47,800 nucleotides of DNA from Ancalomicrobiaceae bacterium (GTDB lineage: Bacteria; Pseudomonadota; Alphaproteobacteria; Rhizobiales; Ancalomicrobiaceae). The position numbers were made by a program, and so were the translations under genes. The stretch's first letter is position 1. Every line of letters begins with the position of its first letter. Positions 6,630-14,593 of this stretch are shown piece by piece. The notes beneath the pieces were generated by a model. That model ran no database searches and was not told where the DNA came from. It saw only the letters and a list, made by a program, of their open reading frames with translations. The DNA is taken from NCBI GenBank assembly GCA_031291595.1, contig JARLIU010000201.1, forward strand, positions 1 to 47,800. The letters are read 5' to 3'.

Positions 6630-8375
6630 TCAGCAGTCGTCGGTGTCGTTGAGGGCGGCATTGGCGAATGTCTTGGCGCGCGCGCGCGGGGAGGCAGGCA
6701 CCGCGAGGGCATGCCGGGTGAGCGCTTTGCGTTCTGTGGACCCCTCTCCCGGCCTTCGGCCACCCCCCACAGGGGGGGAGGGGGACAACGTTGACCAGGT
6801 ACTGGGGCAAAGCGATGCAGCTGAGCCGAATTCGTCCCCCATCGCCCTCCCCCCCTGTGGGGGAGGGGCATCTTGGCCTCGATCGTGCCTCTCTGGTCCC
6901 CTCCCCCCCCGTGGGGGAGGGACAGGGTGGGGGGTGGCACCAGGCGCCGAATCCGCCGTGACCGACGATCCGGTGTCGACGAGAAGCGTCCCCTCCTCGT
7001 CCCAAGGTGCGGCCAGGCGGACCTGCGCGAACACCGGATTTGATAGTGCGATATCGATCTGGCGGATCAGTTCCACCATGCCGTCGTAGCCGGCGTAAGG
7101 GTGGTGGCGCTCCTGGTTGATGTCGAGCCACGGCATCTTGGCTTTCAAGGCGATGAACTGGGTGCGGCCGCCCGACAGCATGATGTCGGCCTTGTGCTCG
7201 CTGAGCATCTTGTAGAGATCGCGCGGCGCCAAGGACTCGAACATGTGGTTCTCGTCTTTCAGGATCGCCTTGACCCGTTCCTTGTCCTCGACGGTCGACT
7301 TCTTCACCGAAGTGCCGACGATCTCGATGCCGACCTCCATCAGCGCCGCGACCACCGACCAGGATTTGACGCCGCCGGTGTTCAACAGCACGCGCTTGCC
7401 CTCGAGACGCGGCCGGAAGGCGCGGATCTTCTCCCAGGCGATTGCCTCTTCTTGGCGGATCAACGCCTCGGTACGGTCGATCAGCCCTGCGTCCGCGCCG
7501 CGTTGCACCAGCAGTCTGGCGATGCTCCTGAGCGCCTCGGACGTGTCGCTGACGCCGTAGAACGAGCCTTCGAAATACGGAATGCCCCAGCGCTCTTCCA
7601 TTTTTCGCGCCAGATTGATCAACGCGGTCGAGCACACCATCATGGTGGCCTTGGCCCGGTGCGCCGAGGCGACGTCGATATAGCGCGCGTCGCCCGGAAT
7701 GCAGGCACGGACACGAATGCCGAGCGTGTCGAAGAGCGGCTTCACCATCCAGAATTCGCCGGCCAGATTGAATTCGCCGAGAATGTTGATATCGGTGGGG
7801 CCGACGTCGTCCGGCTCGTGCGTGCCGATGACGTGATCGAGCAGTGCCTCGCCGGCGAGCTTGTTGCCGAGGTTCTTCGAGCCGACGATGCCTGGCGCAT
7901 CGACGGGCACCTCTGGCTGGCCGAATTTCTCCGCCGCCCGCCGGCAGACTGCGTCGATGTCGTCGCCGATCAGCGCCGTCACGCAGGTCGAATAGACGAA
8001 GATCGCCGGCGGATTGTGCCGTTCCTTGATCTCACGGATGGCCTTGAACAGTTTCTTCTCGCCCCGGCCCATGACGATATCGAGTTCGGTGAGATCCGTG
8101 GTGAACGACCGCCGCCACAGGTCCGAGCCGGACGAGCCGGCGCCGCGGTTGTCCCAGGAGTTGCCCTCGCAGGCGAGCGGCGCATGGATCAGGTGCGCCA
8201 CATCGGTGATCGGCTGCAACACGATCTTGGCGCCGTCAAAGGCGCAGCCGCCGGCCGCTGCTCCCGGGGTCAGCGGCTTCGAACAGCCCTTCTTCTTCGC
8301 CTTGGCGTCCTTGCCCAGGTTCTTGTCACAACCCGGCTCATTGAAGACGTCCTGAATTTTGGCAGCCAGCGACAT
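6630..8375 (-). CDS. nifE: Nitrogenase cofactor scaffold subunit NifE with repeat-derived tail
   Basis: This 581-residue protein is the alpha-type subunit of the NifEN scaffold. The conserved core (about residues 1-470) has Cys44 (GGCAFDGA), Cys69 (HAPLACEGNSWD) and Cys131 (YSTCVTALIGDD), which match the cluster ligands of Azotobacter NifE, plus VRACIPGDARY and GGRTQFIALK. After APWDEEGTLLVDTGSS comes an unusual Pro/Gly/Arg-rich tail of about 110 residues encoded by palindromic repeats; NifE is normally about 460-480 residues. The ATG at 8375 follows AGAGGGG. It heads the nifEN operon behind a sigma-54 promoter. Confidence 0.95.
   Translation of the reverse strand: MSLAAKIQDVFNEPGCDKNLGKDAKAKKKGCSKPLTPGAAAGGCAFDGAKIVLQPITDVAHLIHAPLACEGNSWDNRGAGSSGSDLWRRSFTTDLTELDIVMGRGEKKLFKAIREIKERHNPPAIFVYSTCVTALIGDDIDAVCRRAAEKFGQPEVPVDAPGIVGSKNLGNKLAGEALLDHVIGTHEPDDVGPTDINILGEFNLAGEFWMVKPLFDTLGIRVRACIPGDARYIDVASAHRAKATMMVCSTALINLARKMEERWGIPYFEGSFYGVSDTSEALRSIARLLVQRGADAGLIDRTEALIRQEEAIAWEKIRAFRPRLEGKRVLLNTGGVKSWSVVAALMEVGIEIVGTSVKKSTVEDKERVKAILKDENHMFESLAPRDLYKMLSEHKADIMLSGGRTQFIALKAKMPWLDINQERHHPYAGYDGMVELIRQIDIALSNPVFAQVRLAAPWDEEGTLLVDTGSSVTADSAPGATPHPVPPPRGGRGPERHDRGQDAPPPQGGRAMGDEFGSAASLCPSTWSTLSPSPPVGGGRRPGEGSTERKALTRHALAVPASPRARAKTFANAALNDTDDC
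6741..6945. repeat. Palindromic repeats inside the nifE 3' end
   Basis: Three G/C-rich palindromic segments lie near 6741-6785, 6845-6869 and 6899-6936. They have runs such as CCCTCCCCCCCTGTGGGGGA and the core GGCCTTCGGCCACC shared with the repeat at 4606-4753. All are in frame with nifE and encode the peptides PVPPPRGGRG, DAPPPQGGRA and SPSPPVGGGRR. They look like repeats that landed in, or spread into, the end of the gene. Confidence 0.8.
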
Positions 8376-8423
8376 GGACAAAACCCCTCTCGGCGACGGA
8401 TCCCATCGGGACGGGGGAGAGCA

Positions 8424-8439
8424 TGCAAGGGGAATGCCA
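8424..8439 (-). promoter_or_regulatory. Sigma-54 promoter of the nifEN operon
   Basis: On the minus strand this reads TGGCATTCCCCTTGCA, with the exact GG-N10-GC spacing of the -24/-12 consensus TGGCACG-N4-TTGCW. Transcription would start near 8411-8413, giving a leader of about 35-40 bases before the nifE ATG. A perfect IHF consensus lies upstream at 8468-8480. The NifA activator site is not clear: the best candidate is TGT-N10-ACG at 8544-8559, one base off. Confidence 0.85.
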
Positions 8440-8467
8440 TGCCTCTGTCTGGACAAAAGGAAAGAAA

Positions 8468-8480
8468 TATCAATTAGTTG
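8468..8480 (+). promoter_or_regulatory. IHF binding site upstream of nifE
   Basis: TATCAATTAGTTG matches the IHF consensus WATCAA-N4-TTR at every defined position. It sits about 30 bases upstream of the -24 element, where IHF bends DNA in nif promoters so that NifA can touch sigma-54 polymerase. The stretch 8464-8480 is also locally A+T-rich compared with its surroundings. Confidence 0.75.
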
Positions 8481-8499
8481 TCTGGAGCGTGATACTTTG

Positions 8500-8550
8500 T
8501 CCGACACAGCCGCCGCGCCGGTCCGACACGCTCCGACAGGCTTTGTCGGG
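8500..8550. repeat. Cluster of TCCGACA heptamers upstream of nifE
   Basis: TCCGACA occurs at 8500-8506, 8522-8528 and 8532-8538, followed by the inverted copy TGTCGGG at 8544-8550. The intergenic region 8376-8832 between nifE and the cold-shock gene holds no other gene. The repeats lie at the distance expected for an activator site, but they do not form the NifA palindrome. Confidence 0.5.
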
Positions 8551-8832
8551 AATAAGACGCGGGGCAGTCGTGGCGCCCGTAGCGCTGTCCGGCCGCTCTG
8601 GCAGACATGCGTAATCTCCCTCTCTGGCAGGGCAGCCCTCCGAATGGCGACATTGACTTTCGCACCTGCTAAGGCTATGTGAAAACTGCAATCAGATTGC
8701 GGCCGGTATTGGCCCATTGCGCCGACGCGCTACGGACGTCACTCCCACACCCAAAATCTCGGTTGTTGAGCACCGCACGGATAACAGTCCGCGTGGCGTT
8801 CATCGTTTTCTAAATCTAGAAGGAATGGTCCC

Positions 8833-9048
8833 ATGGCGACCGGAAAAGTAAAGTGGTTCAACCCCCAGAAGGGCTATGGCTTCATCCAGCCCGACGATGG
8901 CGGCAAAGACGTCTTCGTTCACATCAGCGCGGTTGAGCGCGCCGGCATCTTCGAGCTCGCCGAGGGCCAGCCGATCTCCTACGAGGTTCTTGTCGACCGC
9001 CGCACCGGCAAGTCGGCTGCTGGCAACCTCGCCGTCAAGACCGCCTGA
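8833..9048 (+). CDS. Cold-shock protein (CspA family)
   Basis: This 71-residue protein is a single cold-shock domain with RNP1 (KGYGFI, residues 13-18) and RNP2 (VFVHIS, about residues 27-32). It starts [14 protein letters not shown]. Such proteins bind single-stranded RNA or DNA and act as RNA chaperones in the cytoplasm. AGAAGGAATGG precedes the ATG. It is followed by a DEAD-box helicase gene on the same strand, a frequent cold-adaptation pairing. The 5' region is shared with the divergent nifE promoter. Confidence 0.95.
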   Translation: MATGKVKWFNPQKGYGFIQPDDGGKDVFVHISAVERAGIFELAEGQPISYEVLVDRRTGKSAAGNLAVKTA

Positions 9049-9140
9049 TCTCTCCGACGCAACCCGTCATCTAATATTTGCGGCCGCGCGTGATCCTCAT
9101 GCGCGGCTTGCTTTCCCCACCATTCGAAAAAGAGACTTCT

Positions 9141-10769
9141 TTGACCCAATTCACCGACCTTGGCCTGATCGAGCCCTTGCTGCGAGCGCTTAGCCACGAA
9201 GGCTATGAGCGCCCGACGCCGATCCAAGCCGAGGCGATTCCCCACGCATTGGCTGGCCACGACCTCGTCGGTGCCGCCCAGACCGGCACCGGCAAGACTG
9301 CCGCCTTCGCACTCCCGCTCATTCAGAAACTGATCGAACGGCCCGTCGCCCCCCGCGCCAGGACCATCCGCGCGCTGATCCTCGCCCCGACCCGCGAGTT
9401 GGCCAGCCAGATCGAAGACGCGATCCGAGCCTACGCCCGTCACGTAAAAGTGACCTCGGCGACCGCTTTCGGCGGCGTGTCGATCGGAGCGCAGCGCCGC
9501 GCCATCCTGAACGGCCTCGACATTCTCGTCGCCACGCCTGGCCGCCTGCTCGATCTGGTCGGCAGCCGCGATCTCGACCTGTCGCGCGTCGAATTTCTTG
9601 TGCTTGACGAAGCCGACCGCATGCTCGATCTCGGCTTCATCCACGACCTGAGGCGCATTGCCAACTTGTTGCCGGCCGGGCGCCAGAGCTTGTTCTTCTC
9701 CGCCACCATGCCGCCGCCGATCCGCGAGCTGGCCGCTCGGTTCCTGAAGAAGACCCCGGTCGAGGTTGCCGTCACCCGCGTGGCCTCGGCCGCCGAGACC
9801 GTCGACCAGTCCGTCGTCATGGTCAGGGCCGACCGCAAGCCGGCGCTTCTGGCAAAGGTGATCGGCGAGACCGGCAACGGCCGCGTCCTTGTCTTCACCC
9901 GCACCAAGCACGGCGCCGATCGCGTCGTGAAGCAGCTGGCCGGCGCCGGCATCGACTCGGCTGCCATCCACGGCAACAAGTCGCAGAACCAGCGCGAGCG
10001 TGCGCTCGACGGCTTCCGCGACGGCTCGATCCGGGTGCTGATCGCCACCGACATCGCTGCCCGCGGCATCGATGTCGAAGGTGTCGAACTCGTCGTCAAC
10101 TACGACCTGCCGAATATCGCGGAGACCTACGTGCATCGCATCGGCCGCACCGGCCGGGCGGGCGCCGAGGGCCGTGCCGTCGCCTTCTGCATTGGCGAAG
10201 AAGTCTCCTATCTTCGCGATATCGAGCGGCTGATGCGCCGGCGCATCTTCGAATTGCCGGAGCCGGAGGGACTGCAGGTGGCAGCCGCTCTCAGTCGGGT
10301 GGCGGTCGAGACGCCGCGCGCCGACGGGCGCGGGCGCGATGGCCGCGGTCGCGACGGTCGCGGTTCGGATCCGCGCGGCAAGGACGTGCGGTCCCACGAA
10401 GGGCGCGGCGCGGGTCGTCCCGCTCGCGGCGACGCCGGGCCGGCGGATGGTGGTCGCTCCCGCGATGTCACCCGTCCCGCCGCCAGCGACACCCGCCCGG
10501 CGCGCGCCGAACCGCGTCCGGCGCAGAAATCCGGCCGTCGCCCGGACGACAACCGCGACGAGACTAAGACCGAGCGTGCCAGGAGCGAGCATCGCCATCA
10601 CGCCGAGCGCACCGAGCGTCCGCTCGGCCAGCACCCGCCGGCGACGCGCCGTCGTGCCGATCAGCCGGTCGGCTTTGGCGAACTGGTCGAACGCATCTCG
10701 GAAGGGATGAACGGCCGGGACCAGGGCCGCGGCGAACAGGCGCGCCAGGGGCGCCGTCCGGGCCTGTAA
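9141..10769 (+). CDS. DEAD-box RNA helicase (RhlE-like)
   Basis: This protein of about 542 residues has the Q motif (FTDLGLIEPLL, then PTPIQ), motif I AQTGTGKT, motif II DEAD, motif III SAT, and helicase C motifs ATDIAARGID and HRIGRTGRAG. After the core (about residue 370) comes a long Arg/Gly/Asp-rich tail with repeated GRGRD units, typical of RhlE proteins that bind structured RNA in ribosome biogenesis or mRNA decay. A TTG at 9141 preceded by AAGAGA fits the conserved N-terminus best; ATG at 9099 is the alternative. It lies downstream of the cold-shock gene. Confidence 0.93.
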   Translation: MTQFTDLGLIEPLLRALSHEGYERPTPIQAEAIPHALAGHDLVGAAQTGTGKTAAFALPLIQKLIERPVAPRARTIRALILAPTRELASQIEDAIRAYARHVKVTSATAFGGVSIGAQRRAILNGLDILVATPGRLLDLVGSRDLDLSRVEFLVLDEADRMLDLGFIHDLRRIANLLPAGRQSLFFSATMPPPIRELAARFLKKTPVEVAVTRVASAAETVDQSVVMVRADRKPALLAKVIGETGNGRVLVFTRTKHGADRVVKQLAGAGIDSAAIHGNKSQNQRERALDGFRDGSIRVLIATDIAARGIDVEGVELVVNYDLPNIAETYVHRIGRTGRAGAEGRAVAFCIGEEVSYLRDIERLMRRRIFELPEPEGLQVAAALSRVAVETPRADGRGRDGRGRDGRGSDPRGKDVRSHEGRGAGRPARGDAGPADGGRSRDVTRPAASDTRPARAEPRPAQKSGRRPDDNRDETKTERARSEHRHHAERTERPLGQHPPATRRRADQPVGFGELVERISEGMNGRDQGRGEQARQGRRPGL

Positions 10770-10832
10770 TAACGGCTCGCCGGCGAACCGATGGCCGATC
10801 GGGGGGCAAGTTCCCGCCCGTTCGGCCGCGCT

Positions 10833-11324
10833 TCAGCGCAAGATCTTCTGCATGAACACGAGGTCGAGCCAGCGGTCGAACTTGCGGCCGACCTCGGGCA
10901 TGCGCCCGACTTCCCTGAACCCCAGTTCGGCGTGCAGCTTCAGCGACGCCTCGTTGTCGGCAGAGATGCCGCCAAGCATCACGTGCTTGGTGCGCAGCCG
11001 TGCCTCGGCCTCCAGCGCCTTCAACAGCGCCCGTGCAATGCCGCGACGACGGAAGCGCTTGTCGACGTAGATCGAGTGCTCGACGGTGTTGCGATAGCCG
11101 GCAAAGGCACGGAAATCGCCGAAGGTGGCATAGGCGGCAACCTCGCCGTCGACCTCGGCGGCAAGCACCGGAAAGCCCATCTCCCGCCGTAGCCCGACGA
11201 AGGCGCGGCGGTTTTCCACGTCGACCAGCGCGTCGTTCCAGATCGAGGTGGTGTTGACGACAGCGTCGTTGTAGATGGCCGTCATCGCCGGCAGATCGCC
11301 GGCGTTCAGGTCGCGAATGAGCAT
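10833..11324 (-). CDS. GNAT N-acetyltransferase (phosphinothricin acetyltransferase-like)
   Basis: This 163-residue acetyltransferase of the Pat/MnaT subgroup contains LIRDLNAGDLPAMTAIYNDAV, the acetyl-CoA loop KRFRRRGIARALLKALE (R-R-x-G-I/G-x-A pattern), and MLGGISADNEASLKLHAELGF. It probably N-acetylates a small amine or amino acid analogue such as methionine sulfoximine or sulfone; the true substrate is unknown. ATG at 11324 has GAGGGCGG just upstream; an ATG at 11336 is possible. It follows the SH3-like gene by about 20 bases and may share its transcript. Confidence 0.88.
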   Translation of the reverse strand: MLIRDLNAGDLPAMTAIYNDAVVNTTSIWNDALVDVENRRAFVGLRREMGFPVLAAEVDGEVAAYATFGDFRAFAGYRNTVEHSIYVDKRFRRRGIARALLKALEAEARLRTKHVMLGGISADNEASLKLHAELGFREVGRMPEVGRKFDRWLDLVFMQKILR

Positions 11325-11344
11325 TTCCGCCCTCATTTCCTGGT

Positions 11345-11878
11345 CTATTCGACCTTTTCCCCGGGATAGACGCCCCACAGCTTGTCCTGCTCGATCCAGC
11401 CCCGGGTGCCGGCCGCGACGATGCGGCACCATTTGCCGTCGCACGTGCTGACATCGACAATCACGTCGTGCTCGATCAGCGCCACGCGGGTATTGCCCGA
11501 GGCGCGATCGTACAGCGCCAGCGGTGGCCCCTTGTCCCATGGCGAGATCACGGCGGTGCGCTTGCCGGAGACGAGCGTCTTCTGCACCCAGCCCTCCTGA
11601 CCCTCGGCATCGCGGATGCGGTACCAGATGTCGAATTCCTGCGTCACTTCGACGGGAATGCCGGCTTTGAGGAATTTCCAGGCGATGTCGTGGTCCATGC
11701 TCGGACCCTGGCGGACATTGACCGGCGACGACTTCAGACTGACGAATCGCGGCAGCGGCAGACCACTGGTCCTGCCGGTCATCAGATCGTCGGCGCATGC
11801 AGCGGTCGGGAAGATCATGCCTGCCAGGAGCGCGGCCGCGATCAGCGGCGACGCCCATCGGAAACTCGTGTGAGGCAA
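11345..11878 (-). CDS. Secreted protein with bacterial SH3-like domains
   Basis: This 177-residue protein has an N-terminal signal peptide (about residues 1-29, ending AACADD). Two SH3-like repeats follow: one around SSPVNVRQGPSMDHDIAWKF and QEGWVQKTLVSGKR, another around VALIEHDVIVDVSTCDGKWC and GTRGWIEQDKLWGVYPGE. It is predicted periplasmic; such domains often bind cell-wall peptides. The frame has a TAG just upstream, so the start is most likely TTG at 11878, served by AGGAGAAGG. An ATG nearby is out of frame. Confidence 0.85.
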   Translation of the reverse strand: MPHTSFRWASPLIAAALLAGMIFPTAACADDLMTGRTSGLPLPRFVSLKSSPVNVRQGPSMDHDIAWKFLKAGIPVEVTQEFDIWYRIRDAEGQEGWVQKTLVSGKRTAVISPWDKGPPLALYDRASGNTRVALIEHDVIVDVSTCDGKWCRIVAAGTRGWIEQDKLWGVYPGEKVE

Positions 11879-12204
11879 CTCCGCATCCTTCTCCTATCGG
11901 TCGCGATTGCCCGGCGCATGCGTTTCACCGACGCCGGACGGGCGGCGCAGACGACGCGGATCGGTCGGAATTCAGTCGTCACCACGGTTCGTGGCGCGAC
12001 GAAAGGCTTGCTCGCCTGTCAACCATGCGAATTGTCATTTGCCGGGCTTCTGGTACAGAAGACCGCGCGTCGCGTCCAGAGCACTCCGACCTTGACCGCG
12101 AGGGGTTAAGGAGACCTGAATGGGGCGACCCGTTGCGGCAAAGCTCAAGCGACCGTTGCGCCGGGGGCACGGTCGCGGGACTGATCAGACGAGGGAGTTG
12201 GGAT
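11879..12204. other. Divergent intergenic region (SH3-like gene / hydroxyacid dehydrogenase)
   Basis: These 326 bases hold no convincing gene. A possible vegetative promoter on the plus strand is TTGTCA at 12032-12037 and TACAGA at 12054-12059 with a 16-base spacer, serving the dehydrogenase gene at 12205. Confidence 0.4.
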
Positions 12205-13191
12205 ATGCCGAAGAGCAAGCCGTTGGTGGTTGTCACCCGCCGGCTGCCCGACGTCATCGAAACGCGCATGCGCGAATTGTTCGATGCGCATCTGAACGTC
12301 GAGGATCGTCCGCTGACGCAAGCCGAACTGGTCGAGGCGGTGAAGACCGCCGTCGTGCTGGTCCCGACCATCACCGACATGATCGATGCCGGCGTCATCG
12401 CCCAGGCCGGCAACCAGTTGAAGCTCATCGCCAACTACGGCAACGGCGTCGACAATATCGACGTGCAGTCGGCGCTGAACCGCGGCATCACCGTCACCAA
12501 TACGCCGGGGGTGCTGACGGAAGACACCGCCGACATGACGATGGGGCTGATCCTCGCCGTGCGCCGTCGCATGGCCGAGGGCATCAAGGTGATTGAGCAG
12601 GGCGAATGGAAGGGCTGGTCGCCGACCTGGATGCTCGGCCACCGCATCTACGGCAAGCGGCTCGGCATCGTCGGCATGGGCCGCATCGGTCAGGCGGTCG
12701 CCCGCCGTGCCAAGGCGTTCGGCATGTCGATCCACTATCACAACCGCCGACGGCTGCCGCATTCGATCGAGGAGGCGTTCGAGGCCACCTATTGGGAGAG
12801 CCTCGACCAGATGTTGGCGCGGATGGACGTGATCTCCATCCATTGTCCGCACACGCCGGGCACCTACCATCTGTTGTCCGCCCGGCGGCTGAAACTGATG
12901 CGGCCGGATTCCTATCTCATCAACACCGCCCGCGGTGAAGTGATCGACGAGAACGCGCTGATCCGCATGCTGGAAGCCGGCGAACTGGCTGGCGCCGGGC
13001 TCGACGTGTTCGAATATGCTCCGGCGGTCAATCCCAAGCTCGTGCGTTCGCCGCGCGTGGTGCTGTTGCCGCACATGGGCTCGGCCACCATCGAGGGCCG
13101 CATCGATATGGGCGAACGGGTGATGATCAACATCAAGACCTTCATGGACGGACATCGCCCGCCGGACCGGGTCGTGCCGTCGATGCTGTGA
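12205..13191 (+). CDS. D-2-hydroxyacid dehydrogenase (glyoxylate/hydroxypyruvate reductase-like)
   Basis: This 328-residue enzyme of the D-isomer 2-hydroxyacid dehydrogenase family has the NAD(P)-binding motif GMGRIG at residues 157-162. Catalytic candidates are Arg243 (NTARGEVID), Glu270 (GLDVFEYAP) and His290 (LLPHMGSAT). It also has ANYGNGVDNID, common in glyoxylate reductases. It likely reduces a 2-oxoacid such as glyoxylate or hydroxypyruvate; the exact substrate is inferred from family only. ATG at 12205 follows GAGGGAGTTGGG. A small secreted protein gene follows after 24 bases. Confidence 0.92.
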   Translation: MPKSKPLVVVTRRLPDVIETRMRELFDAHLNVEDRPLTQAELVEAVKTAVVLVPTITDMIDAGVIAQAGNQLKLIANYGNGVDNIDVQSALNRGITVTNTPGVLTEDTADMTMGLILAVRRRMAEGIKVIEQGEWKGWSPTWMLGHRIYGKRLGIVGMGRIGQAVARRAKAFGMSIHYHNRRRLPHSIEEAFEATYWESLDQMLARMDVISIHCPHTPGTYHLLSARRLKLMRPDSYLINTARGEVIDENALIRMLEAGELAGAGLDVFEYAPAVNPKLVRSPRVVLLPHMGSATIEGRIDMGERVMINIKTFMDGHRPPDRVVPSML

Positions 13192-13215
13192 ACCGAACGG
13201 CTGCCAACAGGGATA

Positions 13216-13614
13216 ATGCATATGACGAGACGACCGCTGATGGCCGCCGCGGCGAGCCTCCTCGCCGGCCTGGTTGCCGTCGCTTCGGCTGATGCTGCCG
13301 GGCCGGCGAAGCCGGACGACAAATGGCCGGGCGAGCAAATCAAGTCCGTCTGGTTCGACGGCCAGCCGTTCACCGCGACCGCGCCCGACGGCACCGCCTT
13401 CAAGATGGCCTACAACCCGGACGGCAAGTCGACCAAAGTGCAGCTCGGGGCGAAGAAGGTGGCCCCGGTCGGCGGCTTCTGGCGGGTCATCGCCGAGGGC
13501 TATTGCGTGCGCTGGACCGGTCAGGTGCGCGAGAAATGCTTCAACGTCCGCAAGGAAGGGGATTTGACCGTCGTCCGCTTCGGCACGCAGATCGTGGCGA
13601 ACTGGGCGAAGTGA
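13216..13614 (+). CDS. Small secreted protein of unknown function
   Basis: This 132-residue protein has a signal peptide (residues 1-28, ending ADAAG). The mature domain contains SVWFDGQPFTATAPDGTAFKM, YNPDGKSTKV, GGFWRVIAEGYCVRWTGQ and EKCFNVRK. Two cysteines (YCVRW and EKCFN) could form a disulfide. The repeated Trp/Gly pattern is seen in short periplasmic proteins of Hyphomicrobiales, but no function is known to me. The first ATG (13216) is used because AGGG lies six bases before it; 13222 is also possible. It probably shares a transcript with the dehydrogenase gene. Confidence 0.75.
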   Translation: MHMTRRPLMAAAASLLAGLVAVASADAAGPAKPDDKWPGEQIKSVWFDGQPFTATAPDGTAFKMAYNPDGKSTKVQLGAKKVAPVGGFWRVIAEGYCVRWTGQVREKCFNVRKEGDLTVVRFGTQIVANWAK

Positions 13615-13654
13615 GGGCGGTACAGGGCCGCCTGATGAGGTCGACCAGCTCCAT

Positions 13655-14269
13655 TCACCCCCTCGCCGGGCGCCGGTAGATCCATACCCGCGCCGGCGGC
13701 AGGTTCATCAGGATCCAGTTGGAGCGCTCGATGGTGAAGTCGCCGGCGCCATGCGGCACCGGGGGCACGAACGCGTAGGAGAACTGGATGAACGGGGCGC
13801 CGGGCGCCAGCATGTCGAGCGCGGTGTTGATCAGGCGCTGCCGTTCGGCCGGCGGCCGGGTGAACAGCGGCAGGCTGGAGACGACGGCGGCGAGCGGCAG
13901 TTCGGCGATGCCGGCGAGATTGGTGCGGATGCCGTAGGCGTCGCCCTGCAGGAAATGCACTCCTGGGAAGCGTTCGCGCAGGAGCGCGCAGAAATCCGGA
14001 CTGTATTCGATCGACACCAGCCGCGACGCGGCGATGCCGCGTTCGAGAATGGCCTCGGTGACGACGCCGGTTCCCGGCCCGAGTTCGACCACCGTGCCGG
14101 CGTTCGCCGTGTCGATGTAGCCGGCCATCGAGCGGGCGAGCGCCGGCCCGGACGGCGCCACCGCGCCGGTCTTCAGCGGATTGCCGATCCAATTGCGCAA
14201 GAAACGGAGTTCATCGAGCATTTTGGTCTTGATGTCGCCGCCGGCGCGGCGGCGGTGTGCCTGACTCAT
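13655..14269 (-). CDS. Phospholipid N-methyltransferase-like SAM methyltransferase
   Basis: This 204-residue class I methyltransferase has the SAM motif TVVELGPGTGVVTEAILERG (about residues 58-77), an acidic motif II in SIEYSPDF, and GDAYGIR. The N-terminus FLRNWIGNPLKTGAVAPSGPALARSMA and the C-terminal PPVPHGAGDF, ERSNWILMNLPPARVW match the PmtA-type family that methylates phosphatidylethanolamine toward phosphatidylcholine in alphaproteobacteria. rRNA adenine dimethylases share this fold but lack the N-terminal segment. The ATG follows GGAGAG. It is convergent with the preceding secreted protein gene. Confidence 0.82.
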   Translation of the reverse strand: MSQAHRRRAGGDIKTKMLDELRFLRNWIGNPLKTGAVAPSGPALARSMAGYIDTANAGTVVELGPGTGVVTEAILERGIAASRLVSIEYSPDFCALLRERFPGVHFLQGDAYGIRTNLAGIAELPLAAVVSSLPLFTRPPAERQRLINTALDMLAPGAPFIQFSYAFVPPVPHGAGDFTIERSNWILMNLPPARVWIYRRPARG

Positions 14270-14593
14270 CTGAACTCTCCATCGGATCCGGCGCAGTCTG
14301 TCGCCGGTTGCACGGGCAAACCGGCCGCGGGGCGACAGCTGCCGAGGCATTTTGGCGAGGGACTATGTCGGCTTGAGAGCCGAGGCGCAAGGCGGGAGAT
14401 GGCGGCCGCGAGGCTGCTTAAGCGCTTGCCCCGACAGGGGATGGCCGTATGGCGCGGGTCGATGCCTCACCGCCGCCACGATGCGCGGCGATGGCTGTCG
14501 CCGCTGGACGTCGCCGCAGTCGATATCCGGCCGGTGTCGCTTGCCCGGGCGGCGCCCCACTGCTACGCCTGTCGCCCACCTTGGAGGACCGCC
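14270..14593. other. Divergent intergenic region (pmtA-like / sppA)
   Basis: These 324 bases separate the divergent methyltransferase and S49 peptidase genes. I see no gene, no clear promoter boxes and no strong hairpin in it. Confidence 0.4.

Noticed and set aside
8479-8610. NifA upstream activator sequence TGT-N10-ACA before nifE
   Set aside because: Each TGT and ACA was checked for spacing; none is ten bases apart. Only TGT-N10-ACG at 8544-8559 is close, so no site is annotated.
8979-10634. A 551-residue minus-strand frame opposite the DEAD-box helicase
   Set aside because: The helicase motifs on the plus strand are complete; the antisense frame has no conserved pattern.
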